Shown here piece by piece: positions 1 to 6,004 of a stretch of 6,905 nucleotides of DNA (position 1 is the first letter of the stretch; each line of letters begins with the position of its first letter). The position numbers and the translations under genes are program-made. Where the stretch lies: NCBI GenBank assembly GCA_039715055.1, contig JBDLID010000150.1, forward strand, positions 1-6,905, read 5' to 3'. Below the pieces are notes generated by a model that did no database searches, was not told the DNA's origin, and worked only from the letters and a program-made list of their open reading frames with translations. This stretch comes from JBDLID01 sp039715055. Lineage in GTDB: Bacteria > Desulfobacterota > Desulfobulbia > Desulfobulbales > Desulfocapsaceae.

Positions 1-105
1 ATCTTCAAGATCCAGGGTCAATACATCGGCTCCAATTGTGGGGGCCTTGCCAACCATCTTCTCATTGTTGCTTGGGACATAAAATACAGATCGCATGACA
101 GCCAT
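1..105 (-). CDS. HpcH/HpaI aldolase / citrate lyase beta-subunit (CitE-like) family protein, N-terminal part only
   Basis: Only the first 35 codons are present; the gene runs off the left edge. They begin MAVMRSVFYVPSNNEKMVGK and continue to a segment ending GADVLTLDLED. The pattern RS-hydrophobic-YVP-x-NNE-x-M, then KAP-x-x-GADV and LDLED, is the first beta strand and following loops of the CitE/HpcH TIM-barrel lyases (citrate lyase beta chain, malyl-CoA and citramalyl-CoA lyases). These are cytoplasmic, metal-dependent enzymes that cleave or form C-C bonds in CoA thioesters. The ATG at 105 is supported by AAGGAG at 115-120 with a 9-nt spacer; an internal Met at codon 4 is less well placed. 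The catalytic part lies outside the window, so substrate cannot be assigned. The family call is firm; the exact enzyme is open. Confidence 0.85.
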   Translation of the reverse strand, partial: MAVMRSVFYVPSNNEKMVGKAPTIGADVLTLDLED

Positions 106-132
106 GACAGGTTACTCCTTTCTTGTCTTGAT

Positions 133-160
133 ATGGTGCTGAAGACTGTTTCTGCACCAT
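133..160 (-). promoter_or_regulatory. Imperfect hairpin / dyad upstream of the CitE-like gene
   Basis: ATGGTGC (133-139) and GCACCAT (154-160) are perfect inverted arms of 7 bp. After one T/T mismatch, GAA (141-143) pairs with TTC (150-152), leaving a 6-nt loop. The element ends 13 nt upstream of the Shine-Dalgarno sequence of the CitE-like gene. It has no T-tract, so it is not an intrinsic terminator. It could be an operator dyad or a leader hairpin. The structure is visible; a function is only inferred. Confidence 0.35.
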
Positions 161-537
161 GGATTGTTTTTGTAAATGTAAATTTGTCTAGCGTTTATTC
201 ACCTGTGAGTTTCCTGTTCTTCGGAGCATTCTCTTTAACAGAAGGCGCCTTGGAAAATTGTCTCGCGGAGTCTACGCTTACCTCGCTCCAATTCTTTGTT
301 GCGGGGGAAGTTTTAAACCCGGATTGAATAAAGCTTAGCCGAACACTTTGTCCTCGGAGGTAAGTGACCGCAGGGGGACTCCGGTATCGACTATATGCCT
401 GTTGGGAGATTTCATTCACGCCTCGACCTGGAGTGAAAATGGTGATTTTTCAAAGTACCAAGAATTCGGCCAGGTCATTAAAGCAGTTTTGTTCATTTCC
501 TTTTGCCGGGCGGCAGGGTCTCCTGGTTGTGTTCGGT
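161..537. other. Intergenic stretch with no convincing gene
   Basis: This spacer separates the formyltransferase-like gene from the CitE-like gene downstream on the same strand. Short open frames exist on both strands, but none has family motifs or a good ribosome site. I see no clear intrinsic terminator after the stop at 538-540: the nearest hairpin has a 4-bp stem (TGCC/GGCA) and no T-tract. Other visible items are a perfect 10-bp palindrome AAGGCGCCTT at 242-251 and 7-bp inverted arms at 425-431 and 470-476. The length would allow a separate promoter for the CitE-like gene, but I could not identify a convincing -35/-10 pair. Confidence 0.5.
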
Positions 538-1455
538 TTAACTGCCGAATGTATCTCCTGTTGTTAATCCATTTTCCTTGGCAAACTCAGCTGCCCCCAG
601 CTTTTTCGAACCTGCCGGTTGAATGACAAGTACACGGATAGAGCCATCTCCTGTTGCTATGGAAAAAGAGTCGTCAGAGAGCGAAACAACAGCTCCCGGT
701 TTTCCTGGTTCTGTTCCCTTCCGGGCATCAAAAATTTTACAGGGAGCACCATTGACCAGTGTTGCTGCTCCAGGAGCCGGATTGGCTCCACGAATGAGGT
801 CGTGCACTTTCTGGGTTGGTTGACTCCAGTCGATGACAGTATCATTGGCTGTAATCACCGGTTGAAATGAAGCCTGCGCCTCATCTTGGATAATGGGTTC
901 TGCTTTTCCTTCCCTGATCAATTTAACGGCCCTGGCAATGAGTTTGATTCCCAGTGGGTAGAGTTTCTCAAAATAGACACTTTTCACTGTGTCGTCTTCA
1001 GTGATGTCAACTTTCTCCTGAAGAAGAATAGGGCCGGTGTCAACGCCTTCGTCAATAAAATGAATAGAAACACCAGTTTCTTTTTCACCGTGAATGAGAG
1101 CCCAGTTTATTGCCGAGCCGCCACGGTATTTGGGAAGAAGAGACGGGTGATAATTTATTCCTCCCTTCTTTGCGATTTTGATCATTTCAAGGGGGACAAA
1201 AGAAGTCACAAAAGCAAGTACAAGCAAGTCCGGCTGTTGTCCTTTTACCCAGGAGATAGCTTCCTGGCTTTTCAGGAGCTTGGTTTGATAGAGTGGGATC
1301 GAGTGTTTTTGGGCACACACTGTAACGGGATTGGGGTACTTCTGATTCGGCTTGTCAGGGATTGTGATAACACCGACAATGTTCTCCCCCTGATCGATAA
1401 GTGATTGGAGTGATTCCGCGCCAAAAGGTGCCTGGCCAATAAAAACGATCCTCAT
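538..1455 (-). CDS. Formyltransferase-fold protein, 10-formyl-THF hydrolase/dehydrogenase N-domain-like (305 aa)
   Basis: Cytoplasmic formyl-tetrahydrofolate enzyme of the Fmt/GART/ArnA fold. Residues 1-180 are the formyl_trans_N domain: MRIVFIGQAPFG start, then INYHPSLLPKYRGGSAINW (100-118) with the folate-binding SLLPxYRG loop. The catalytic triad Asn101, His103 and Asp139 (GVDTGPILL) is intact. Residues about 200-305 are a formyl_trans_C-like domain (PGAVVS, ATGDGSIRV, QPAGSKK). The IGQ start, FVPLEMI, YHPSLLP, SAINWxLIHG, DDTVxSxY and IRGxxPxPGA blocks resemble, from memory, the hydrolase domain of eukaryotic 10-formyl-THF dehydrogenase (ALDH1L1) more than canonical methionyl-tRNA formyltransferase. 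No aldehyde dehydrogenase domain follows. ATG at 1455 is chosen because the protein fold starts there and GGAG at 1463-1466 has a 7-nt spacer; an upstream in-frame extension to 1533 looks non-coding. Role may be formyl-THF hydrolysis or formyl transfer to an unknown acceptor; Met-tRNA formylation is less likely but not excluded. Confidence 0.85.
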   Translation of the reverse strand: MRIVFIGQAPFGAESLQSLIDQGENIVGVITIPDKPNQKYPNPVTVCAQKHSIPLYQTKLLKSQEAISWVKGQQPDLLVLAFVTSFVPLEMIKIAKKGGINYHPSLLPKYRGGSAINWALIHGEKETGVSIHFIDEGVDTGPILLQEKVDITEDDTVKSVYFEKLYPLGIKLIARAVKLIREGKAEPIIQDEAQASFQPVITANDTVIDWSQPTQKVHDLIRGANPAPGAATLVNGAPCKIFDARKGTEPGKPGAVVSLSDDSFSIATGDGSIRVLVIQPAGSKKLGAAEFAKENGLTTGDTFGS

Positions 1456-1618
1456 CGTAACTCTCCGACCTCCTCCCACTGAAGACTCATCAGGGAGCAG
1501 GTGTTTTTCGTTTATTTGTTTGCATGCTGACAAAGAAGTTTGTTGTGGGAACGGATTCAGGAATCATCATTGTCAGTTGCCTGTTTGTCCATGGGCAGGA
1601 GCCCCTCAGCGGCTGATA

Positions 1619-1631
1619 TCCCACAGTGGGA
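1619..1631 (-). repeat. 13-nt inverted repeat in the leader of the formyltransferase-like gene
   Basis: TCCCAC-A-GTGGGA forms perfect 6-bp arms around one central base. It lies about 30 nt inside the transcript expected from the promoter at 1668-1696. With a single-base centre it suits a protein-binding dyad better than an RNA hairpin. There is no T-tract. Function is inferred only. Confidence 0.3.
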
Positions 1632-1657
1632 CTGCTGTCTATATATTCTGGTCTGGC

Positions 1658-1671
1658 CAGTAATATTACTG
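1658..1671. promoter_or_regulatory. Palindromic operator candidate CAGTAATATTACTG
   Basis: CAGTAATATTACTG is a perfect 14-bp palindrome. It overlaps the predicted -10 hexamer (1668-1673) and the expected start site of the promoter for the formyltransferase-like gene, a classic repressor position. No regulator gene is visible in the window. The palindrome is a direct observation; repressor binding is inferred. Confidence 0.4.
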
Positions 1672-1696
1672 TAGTGAATTAAGATGAATCTGTCAA
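1668..1696 (-). promoter_or_regulatory. Sigma-70-type promoter for the formyltransferase-like gene
   Basis: Read on the minus strand: a perfect -35 TTGACA (1691-1696), a 17-nt spacer and TACAGT (1668-1673, 4 of 6 matches to TATAAT). Transcription would start near 1661, giving a leader of roughly 205 nt before the ATG at 1455. I found no better promoter nearer the gene. Confidence 0.5.
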
Positions 1697-2183
1697 ATCT
1701 TTTTGAGAATAGTTGTTTTGTCGATACATAATTGGCGGCAATATATTTTATCCGTTAAATCAATAGGTAACAAGCTATTGTGTGTTGAGACATAAATTTT
1801 TTCATTGGTGGATAACTCGGTTTTTCTGATTTGGAGAAGATAAACCTGAAAAGGATAGCTGAGGCATTGTAAAATTACTACTGGTCTTACCAGATCGGCA
1901 GGTAAGGGGTGGATGGGTAACAGTTGGGTGGAAAATACGTGACCAGTACATTTAAGGTAAATTCAGTAACCGTTTTTCGCAGGATAAACAATGGGGGGGG
2001 CTAGGGATGCCCTGGGTGAAAGTCGATACCCGGCGGGCCGAACTCATTGCTGCTGTCGGATCGAGAAAGGAGGTCCAGGGCGCGCAACAAAGAGATGTGG
2101 TTGCTTATACTATCAAAATCTAAGTTGATTAACTGGAGAGGAATGTGTCAGCCAATTTATCCAGCAAAACTGTGACAAATTAA
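1697..2183. other. Intergenic / decayed DNA with no supported gene
   Basis: AT-rich sequence between the promoter of the formyltransferase-like gene and the integrase relic. Visible items are small arms CTGGT (1881-1885) and ACCAG (1889-1893), a run of eight G at 1993-2000, and a 38-codon plus-strand frame at 2007-2123 starting MPWVKVDTRRAELIAAVGSR. That frame has no recognised family and no clear ribosome site, but it is in the same reading phase as the integrase relic. The stretch may be residue of a mostly deleted insertion; no IS ends or target-site duplications were found. Confidence 0.4.
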
Positions 2184-2516
2184 TTAGTCGCTACAAAGGC
2201 CAAAAGGGATGTTGACATGTTTCATCCTGTTTATAAAACCTCTGGCAACCTTAAGCAGAAAGGGAAAATCGTTTTTTGGGACCGAGAGAGTGAACTGATG
2301 AATACCGATCATTTTAGGGAGGTAATCTGGAAACCAGCTCTTGAAAAGGCAGAAGTGGAATATCGGCCGCCAATATAGACTCGACATACCTTTGCGACTT
2401 TGATGATAGATGCAGGGGAAGACTTGGGATGGGTGCAGCGGATGCTAAGACATGGAAGCCTGCAGATGATCTACACCAGATATTATTCTTGGGTGAAGAG
2501 GTGCGAACAAAAGTAA
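2184..2516 (+). pseudogene. Tyrosine recombinase (phage-type integrase) remnant, C-terminal catalytic part
   Basis: The frame from 2184 reads through TKAKRDVDMFHPVYK, KGKIVFWDRESELMNTDHF and REVIWKPALEKAEVEYRPPI, then a TAG (2376-2378), then TRHTFATLMIDAGEDLGWVQ, RMLRHGSLQMIYTRYYSWVK and a TAA at 2514-2516. This order matches the catalytic domain of XerC/phage-type integrases: RDVDMLPPV-like segment, WKPALEKA, box-II TRHTFA Arg, LGH-like box with His, and C-terminal YY with the nucleophilic Tyr. Three decay signs are visible. The TAG replaces a usually Gln/Asn position before TRHTFA, consistent with CAG to TAG. The near-invariant Gly of LGH is Arg (codon AGA at 2448). The N-terminal part, about two thirds of a normal gene, is missing, with stops in all nearby upstream sequence of this phase. 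It would have inserted or excised an element by DNA strand exchange. Its end is 55 bp from the 3' end of tRNA-fMet. Confidence 0.85.
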
Positions 2517-2526
2517 CACCAAGCAC

Positions 2527-2563
2527 AAAAAAAAGGGTTTAGATCAAAATGACCTAAACCCTT
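2527..2563 (-). terminator. Intrinsic terminator of the tRNA-fMet transcript
   Basis: On the minus strand, AAGGGTTTAG and CTAAACCCTT form a perfect 10-bp stem (plus-strand arms 2533-2542 and 2554-2563). It extends inward by a G-U pair and three more pairs to a TTT loop, and is followed by eight T (2527-2534). It begins 8 nt after the encoded CCA end of the tRNA. The plus-strand orientation lacks a T-tract, so it serves the tRNA and not the integrase relic. Confidence 0.9.
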
Positions 2564-2571
2564 GAATTTGT

Positions 2572-2648
<77 letters not shown>

Positions 2649-2660
2649 ATATGTGTGGCT

Positions 2661-2688
2661 ACTATAAAGGTTCTGGCTGATTAGTCAA
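2661..2688 (-). promoter_or_regulatory. Sigma-70-type promoter of tRNA-fMet
   Basis: Minus strand: -35 TTGACT (2683-2688), a 16-nt spacer and -10 TATAGT (2661-2666), each 5 of 6 to consensus. Transcription would begin a few bases before the tRNA 5' end at 2648. It sits in the 61-bp gap after the thioesterase stop codon, so the tRNA need not depend on readthrough from the hom cluster. Confidence 0.7.
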
Positions 2689-2709
2689 GAGTATTGTGAA
2701 GGGCTGATG

Positions 2710-3141
2710 CTAATTGGAAGGCGGGGCCAGAGACCGCAGTCTGGCTGTGATTTCCTCCGGAAGAGGTGTCAGTTTGCCATTGCGATTAACAGGGGCGTGC
2801 AGGGTGAACCCCTTTGCCAGGAGTTTGGTTTTTTTGTCCGCTTCTTCTCTTAAAATCCGGTAGCTGAATTTACAGGTCAGTTTTTTCAGTTCAGTGATTC
2901 TTGTCTCGATAATAACCAGGTCATCATAAAAAGCCGGTGCCTTGAACCTGATATGGCACTCCACCACCGGCATGATGATGCCGAGTTTTTCAATCTCCTG
3001 GTAAGGGCAGACCAGCTCCCGCATAAATTCGGTGCGGCCCATTTCAAAATAGCGCAGGTAGTTGGCGTTGTAGACCACAGCAGCGGCATCGGTGTCACCA
3101 TAGATGACCCGGTGAAGGATTGAGTGTGTCACTGCGTTCAT
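2710..3141 (-). CDS. Acyl-CoA thioesterase, YbgC/4-hydroxybenzoyl-CoA thioesterase family (143 aa)
   Basis: Cytoplasmic single-domain hotdog-fold (4HBT) thioesterase, expected to hydrolyse acyl-CoA or acyl-ACP thioesters as an oligomer. The N-terminal signature RVIYGDTDAAAVVYNANYL (11-29) is the YbgC motif (usually Y-x-D-T-D-x-x-G-V-V-Y). Asp18 aligns with the catalytic Asp of the family. FEMGRTEFMREL follows on the central hotdog helix, then the strands VVECHIRFKAPAFYDDLV and FSYRI. Length is normal. The usual Gly three residues after the motif's second Asp is Ala here. ATG at 3141 starts one base after the TGA of the upstream gene and places the domain at the usual N-terminus; GTG at 3156 is an in-frame alternative that would overlap that gene by 14 bp. 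Neither has a clear Shine-Dalgarno, so expression probably relies on translational coupling. Substrate is unknown, and no tol-pal genes, the usual YbgC neighbours, are visible here. Confidence 0.9.
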   Translation of the reverse strand: MNAVTHSILHRVIYGDTDAAAVVYNANYLRYFEMGRTEFMRELVCPYQEIEKLGIIMPVVECHIRFKAPAFYDDLVIIETRITELKKLTCKFSYRILREEADKKTKLLAKGFTLHAPVNRNGKLTPLPEEITARLRSLAPPSN

Positions 3142-3142
3142 T

Positions 3143-4369
3143 TCAGCGGCTGACACTGCGCTCTGTCAGTTTTTCCATGAGTTTTTCACCGCTGGCGACA
3201 TAGTTTCCTTTTTCGGCTGCTTGTTCACCATTGCGCTCGTTGAAGGTGAGACCGCTGCCGTCTGTTGTCTCACGTGAGTCGTAGAGCAGGGTGGGGACCG
3301 GGGAGTCGGTGTGGGTCCGCAGGCTTAACGGGGTGAAGTGGTCCATGGTGGCGATGAGGCGAAAGTCCTCACCCCTTTTTTCCAACCCCTCGACAATGGG
3401 ACCGACAATCTTTTCATCAAAGTCCTTGATAGCAAGCATCTTGTGTTCAAGAGAACCCTGGTGTCCGGCTTCGTCCGGTGCCTCAACGTGGACGTAAACA
3501 AAATTTCCCCTTTCAAGACTATTAAGGGCTGCCTCTGCCTTGCCAGCATAGTTGGTGTCAATATAGCCGGTTGCGCCGGGAATATTGAGTACCTCGAGGC
3601 CGCTGACGACAGCCAGCCCCTTGAGAAGGTCCACCGCTGAAATAAGGGAACCTGTAAGTCCGAATCGATCGTTCAGACCTGGGGGCGTCGGGAGCTTGCC
3701 TTCACCCCAGAGCCAGACAGAATTTGCCGGATTGATACCATCACTGACTCTGGCCCTGTTCAGCGGGTGTTCCCTCAGAACTTCTGCAGCTTTTTTCACC
3801 AGGGTTTTCCACTCCGGGTCGGCCATGTATCGGTTCCAGGCCTCTGTCACATCTTTTTCAATATAATCGTGGGGAGGAACCGGGGCCAGTTCCGGGTAAG
3901 AACCGCGGACCAGCAGGATATGGCGGTAACTGATGCCGGCATAAAATTCGAAACGGTCAGTCCGGCAATGTTCATTCAAGGCCTGGATCAGGGTGCGGGA
4001 GGTGTCGGAGTCGATGTGGCCTGCGGAGTAGTCGATCATCCGCACCAGTTCATCCGGTTGTTCCTCAATGGTCACCAGGTTGCAGCGAAAGGCAGTCTGG
4101 TCCGGGTCAAGTTTGATCCCCATGGCCGCTGCTTCCAGTGGTGCCCGCCCGGTGTAGTAGGTCTCAGGCGGGTAGCCAAGAAGGGAGAGGTTGGCCACGT
4201 CACTTCCAGGTGGATAGCCCTCGGGGACGGTTCTGGTGAGGAAGAACTCGCCCCTGGTGCAGAGTTTGTCGAGCCAGGGGGTGTCGGCAGCCTCCAGAGG
4301 AGTTCTGTTGTTCAGCTCGGCTATTGGGAAATCGCCCATGCCGTCACCAACCAGAATAATGTATTTCAT
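3143..4369 (-). CDS. apgM: apgM-like phosphoglycerate-mutase family protein, proposed homoserine kinase (408 aa)
   Basis: Member of the 2,3-bisphosphoglycerate-independent phosphoglycerate mutase family of archaeal type, in the alkaline-phosphatase superfamily. Metal ligands and nucleophile are all visible: DGMGD (Asp9), GSDVANLSLLGYPP with the phosphorylatable Ser56, HVEAPDEAGHQG (Asp299, His303), and MDHFTPLSLRTHTDSPVP (Asp343, His344, His353). Length is normal for the family. It starts one base after the hom stop codon (TAA-G-ATG), and the thioesterase starts one base after its own stop. A subfamily of these proteins, sitting beside threonine genes in bacteria without ThrB, has been proposed to act as homoserine kinase (model TIGR02535, from memory). 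The direct junction with hom supports that role, homoserine to O-phosphohomoserine. True glycolytic mutase activity remains the alternative, because the catalytic residues do not by themselves separate the two. Confidence 0.88.
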   Translation of the reverse strand: MKYIILVGDGMGDFPIAELNNRTPLEAADTPWLDKLCTRGEFFLTRTVPEGYPPGSDVANLSLLGYPPETYYTGRAPLEAAAMGIKLDPDQTAFRCNLVTIEEQPDELVRMIDYSAGHIDSDTSRTLIQALNEHCRTDRFEFYAGISYRHILLVRGSYPELAPVPPHDYIEKDVTEAWNRYMADPEWKTLVKKAAEVLREHPLNRARVSDGINPANSVWLWGEGKLPTPPGLNDRFGLTGSLISAVDLLKGLAVVSGLEVLNIPGATGYIDTNYAGKAEAALNSLERGNFVYVHVEAPDEAGHQGSLEHKMLAIKDFDEKIVGPIVEGLEKRGEDFRLIATMDHFTPLSLRTHTDSPVPTLLYDSRETTDGSGLTFNERNGEQAAEKGNYVASGEKLMEKLTERSVSR

Positions 4370-4370
4370 C

Positions 4371-5687
4371 TTAATCGCCCTGGCCGTTTTCGTTCAGGAT
4401 GCGGAGCTTGATGGTCGGTTTTGCGCACTCGTTCAGCTGGTCAATTTCGGCAACCGCTTCAGCCACGGCCTGCTCCGAGGCCTCGTGACTGTGAAAGACG
4501 ATGTTGACCGATTCGCTCCGACCTCTCCCCTTCTGAATTACCGACTTGATGGATATTCCATGGTTGCCGAAAATACCGGCAATGGTGGAGAGCACACCCG
4601 GCTTGTCGATGGCTCGGATCCTGAAGTAGTAGGGACAGGTGAGTTCGTTCATCGGCGTGATGGTCGGCTCGCCGATGGTTTCGGGCAGATATGACAGGGG
4701 CGGTACCCGGTTGATGGAGTTGTTGAGGATGTTGCGGCCGATGTCGACCAGGTCGGCCGCAACCGCACTGCCGGTAGGCATCATTCCTGCGCCCAGGCCG
4801 TAGAGCAGGACATTGCCGACCGTGTCGCCGGTAAAGTGGATGGCGTTATAGGCCCCGTTGATGTTGGCCAGCATGTGGGAGTCGGGAACCATGGTGGGGT
4901 GGACCCGGGCCTCGACATGGTCGCCATGGTTGCGGCTGATGGCGAGCAGCTTGATCCGGCAGCCAAACTCCCGGGCAAACTCGATATCGATGGGTTCGAT
5001 TCTGGAGATTCCCTCGGTGTGGATATGGTCGAGGTGGACATTTTTGCCGTAGGCGATGGTCATCAGGATGGCCAGCTTGTGAGCGGTGTCGATACCCTCC
5101 ACGTCATAGGTGGGATCGGCCTCGGCAAAACCCTGTTCCTGCGCATCCTTGAGTACCTCATCAAAGGCGACACCATGGTCGGTCATCTTGGTGAGAATGT
5201 AGTTGGCTGTGCCGTTCATGATCCCCATGATTGACTCAATTTTGTTGGCTGCCAGTCCCTCTTTAAGTGATTTGATAACCGGGATGCCGCCGCCGACGCT
5301 GGCTTCAAAGCCAACCTCGACATTGTTGGCAGCGGCCGCCTTGAAGATCTCCTTGCCGTGGATGGAGAGCAGCGCCTTGTTGGCGGTCACCACATGCTTG
5401 GACTTGTTGATGGCTGTAAGCATAAAGGACTTGGCCGGTTCGATACCGCCGATGAGCTCAACGACAATATCGATTTGCGGATCGTTGAAAATGTCGTTTG
5501 CGTCCTTTGAAAATTCGGCAGAAGAAAATTCATCGGGCAGGCTGTCAATGGCAATATCAGCGACGCGCGAGAGAATAACCCGGCAGCCGATTTTGCGCTC
5601 AAGGCGGTCCTGCTGGTCAAGAAGAGTCTGGGCAAGGCCCTGGCCGACTGTGCCAAAGCCGATCAGGCCGACGTGTATATTTTTCAT
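4371..5687 (-). CDS. hom: Homoserine dehydrogenase (438 aa)
   Basis: NAD(P)H-dependent reduction of aspartate semialdehyde to homoserine, the branch to threonine and methionine; cytoplasmic. Domains: N-terminal Rossmann fold with GLIGFGTVGQGLAQ (7-20), VVTANKALLS (99-108) with Lys104, the catalytic/substrate region ASVGGGIPVIKSL (129-141), MNGTANYIL (157-165) and DPTYDVEGIDTAHKLAIL (191-208) with Lys204. A C-terminal ACT domain (about 353-430: FRIRAIDKPGVLSTIAGIFG) suggests threonine feedback inhibition. Length matches monofunctional bacterial Hom; no aspartokinase is fused. ATG at 5687 is preferred because the Rossmann strand follows at once; an in-frame TTG at 5699 adds four residues. No Shine-Dalgarno is visible before either; the palindrome TTTGATCAAA (5691-5700) occupies that position. 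First gene of the hom, apgM-like, thioesterase run. Confidence 0.96.
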   Translation of the reverse strand: MKNIHVGLIGFGTVGQGLAQTLLDQQDRLERKIGCRVILSRVADIAIDSLPDEFSSAEFSKDANDIFNDPQIDIVVELIGGIEPAKSFMLTAINKSKHVVTANKALLSIHGKEIFKAAAANNVEVGFEASVGGGIPVIKSLKEGLAANKIESIMGIMNGTANYILTKMTDHGVAFDEVLKDAQEQGFAEADPTYDVEGIDTAHKLAILMTIAYGKNVHLDHIHTEGISRIEPIDIEFAREFGCRIKLLAISRNHGDHVEARVHPTMVPDSHMLANINGAYNAIHFTGDTVGNVLLYGLGAGMMPTGSAVAADLVDIGRNILNNSINRVPPLSYLPETIGEPTITPMNELTCPYYFRIRAIDKPGVLSTIAGIFGNHGISIKSVIQKGRGRSESVNIVFHSHEASEQAVAEAVAEIDQLNECAKPTIKLRILNENGQGD

Positions 5688-6004
5688 AGGTTTGATCAAA
5701 AGGGATTGTGCGCCCGGTTGGGCGAGGTAACTATATGATTATTCGAGTATGTCTGGTGGCTACTGGTTCGTTTCCGGCAGCGCGCGGAAACACTGTGACA
5801 GAGTTCAATTCTGAATTTCTGGAAAATACCCGCTTTGGCTTGGAAAGTCAAAAGGAAGAGAAGATATTTTTCTGGCCTCGCCGGGTGATTTGGTTTATAG
5901 TCGGATGTCACTCTTTTGAGTGAATCTTCATTCATGTTCGCAAATCAGGTGGGAGTTTTTTAACTTCCAAACCCGTATAAACAGTATTGATAAAGGAGAA
6001 CGTT
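5688..6004. promoter_or_regulatory. Divergent intergenic region between hom and adk
   Basis: No gene is convincing here, although short frames exist on both strands. It must hold the promoters of hom (minus) and adk (plus). Weak candidates: for adk, TTGGAA (5840-5845), 17 nt, GATATT (5863-5868), each 4 of 6; for hom, a -10-like TATAGT on the minus strand at 5730-5735 without a good -35. Visible dyads: TTTGATCAAA at 5691-5700, CGCCC/GGGCG with a 4-nt loop at 5711-5724, TCACTC/GAGTGA with a TTTT loop at 5908-5923, and TGAAT/ATTCA at 5921-5934. None is followed by a long T-tract. Their density fits regulated expression of one or both genes. Confidence 0.45.

Noticed and set aside
195..419. Minus-strand frame of 74 codons between the formyltransferase-like and CitE-like genes.
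   Set aside because: Only a weak GAGG precedes its ATG, its composition is not protein-like, and no motif is recognised; most likely chance.
425..476. 7-bp inverted arms GACCTGG/CCAGGTC with inner TGGT/ACCA.
   Set aside because: A match of this length over about 50 nt is expected by chance in a spacer of this size; no T-tract or known fold.
886..1404. Plus-strand frame of 172 codons.
   Set aside because: Lies wholly antisense to the formyltransferase-like gene, whose motifs are unmistakable; no ribosome site or family features.
1456..1533. 26-codon N-terminal extension of the formyltransferase-like protein.
   Set aside because: The Rossmann strand begins at the ATG at 1455, which has its own GGAG; the extension reads through the ribosome site and looks non-coding.
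2376..2378. TAG as pyrrolysine in the integrase, since some Desulfobacterota use pyrrolysine.
   Set aside because: Integrases are not known pyrrolysine proteins; a CAG to TAG change, the lost N-terminus and the Gly-to-Arg change all fit a pseudogene.
3767..4411. Plus-strand frame of 214 codons.
   Set aside because: Antisense shadow of the apgM-like gene and the end of hom; no motifs.
5696..5935. Short frames on both strands of the hom-adk spacer.
   Set aside because: No motifs or ribosome sites; the region is better explained as a divergent promoter region.
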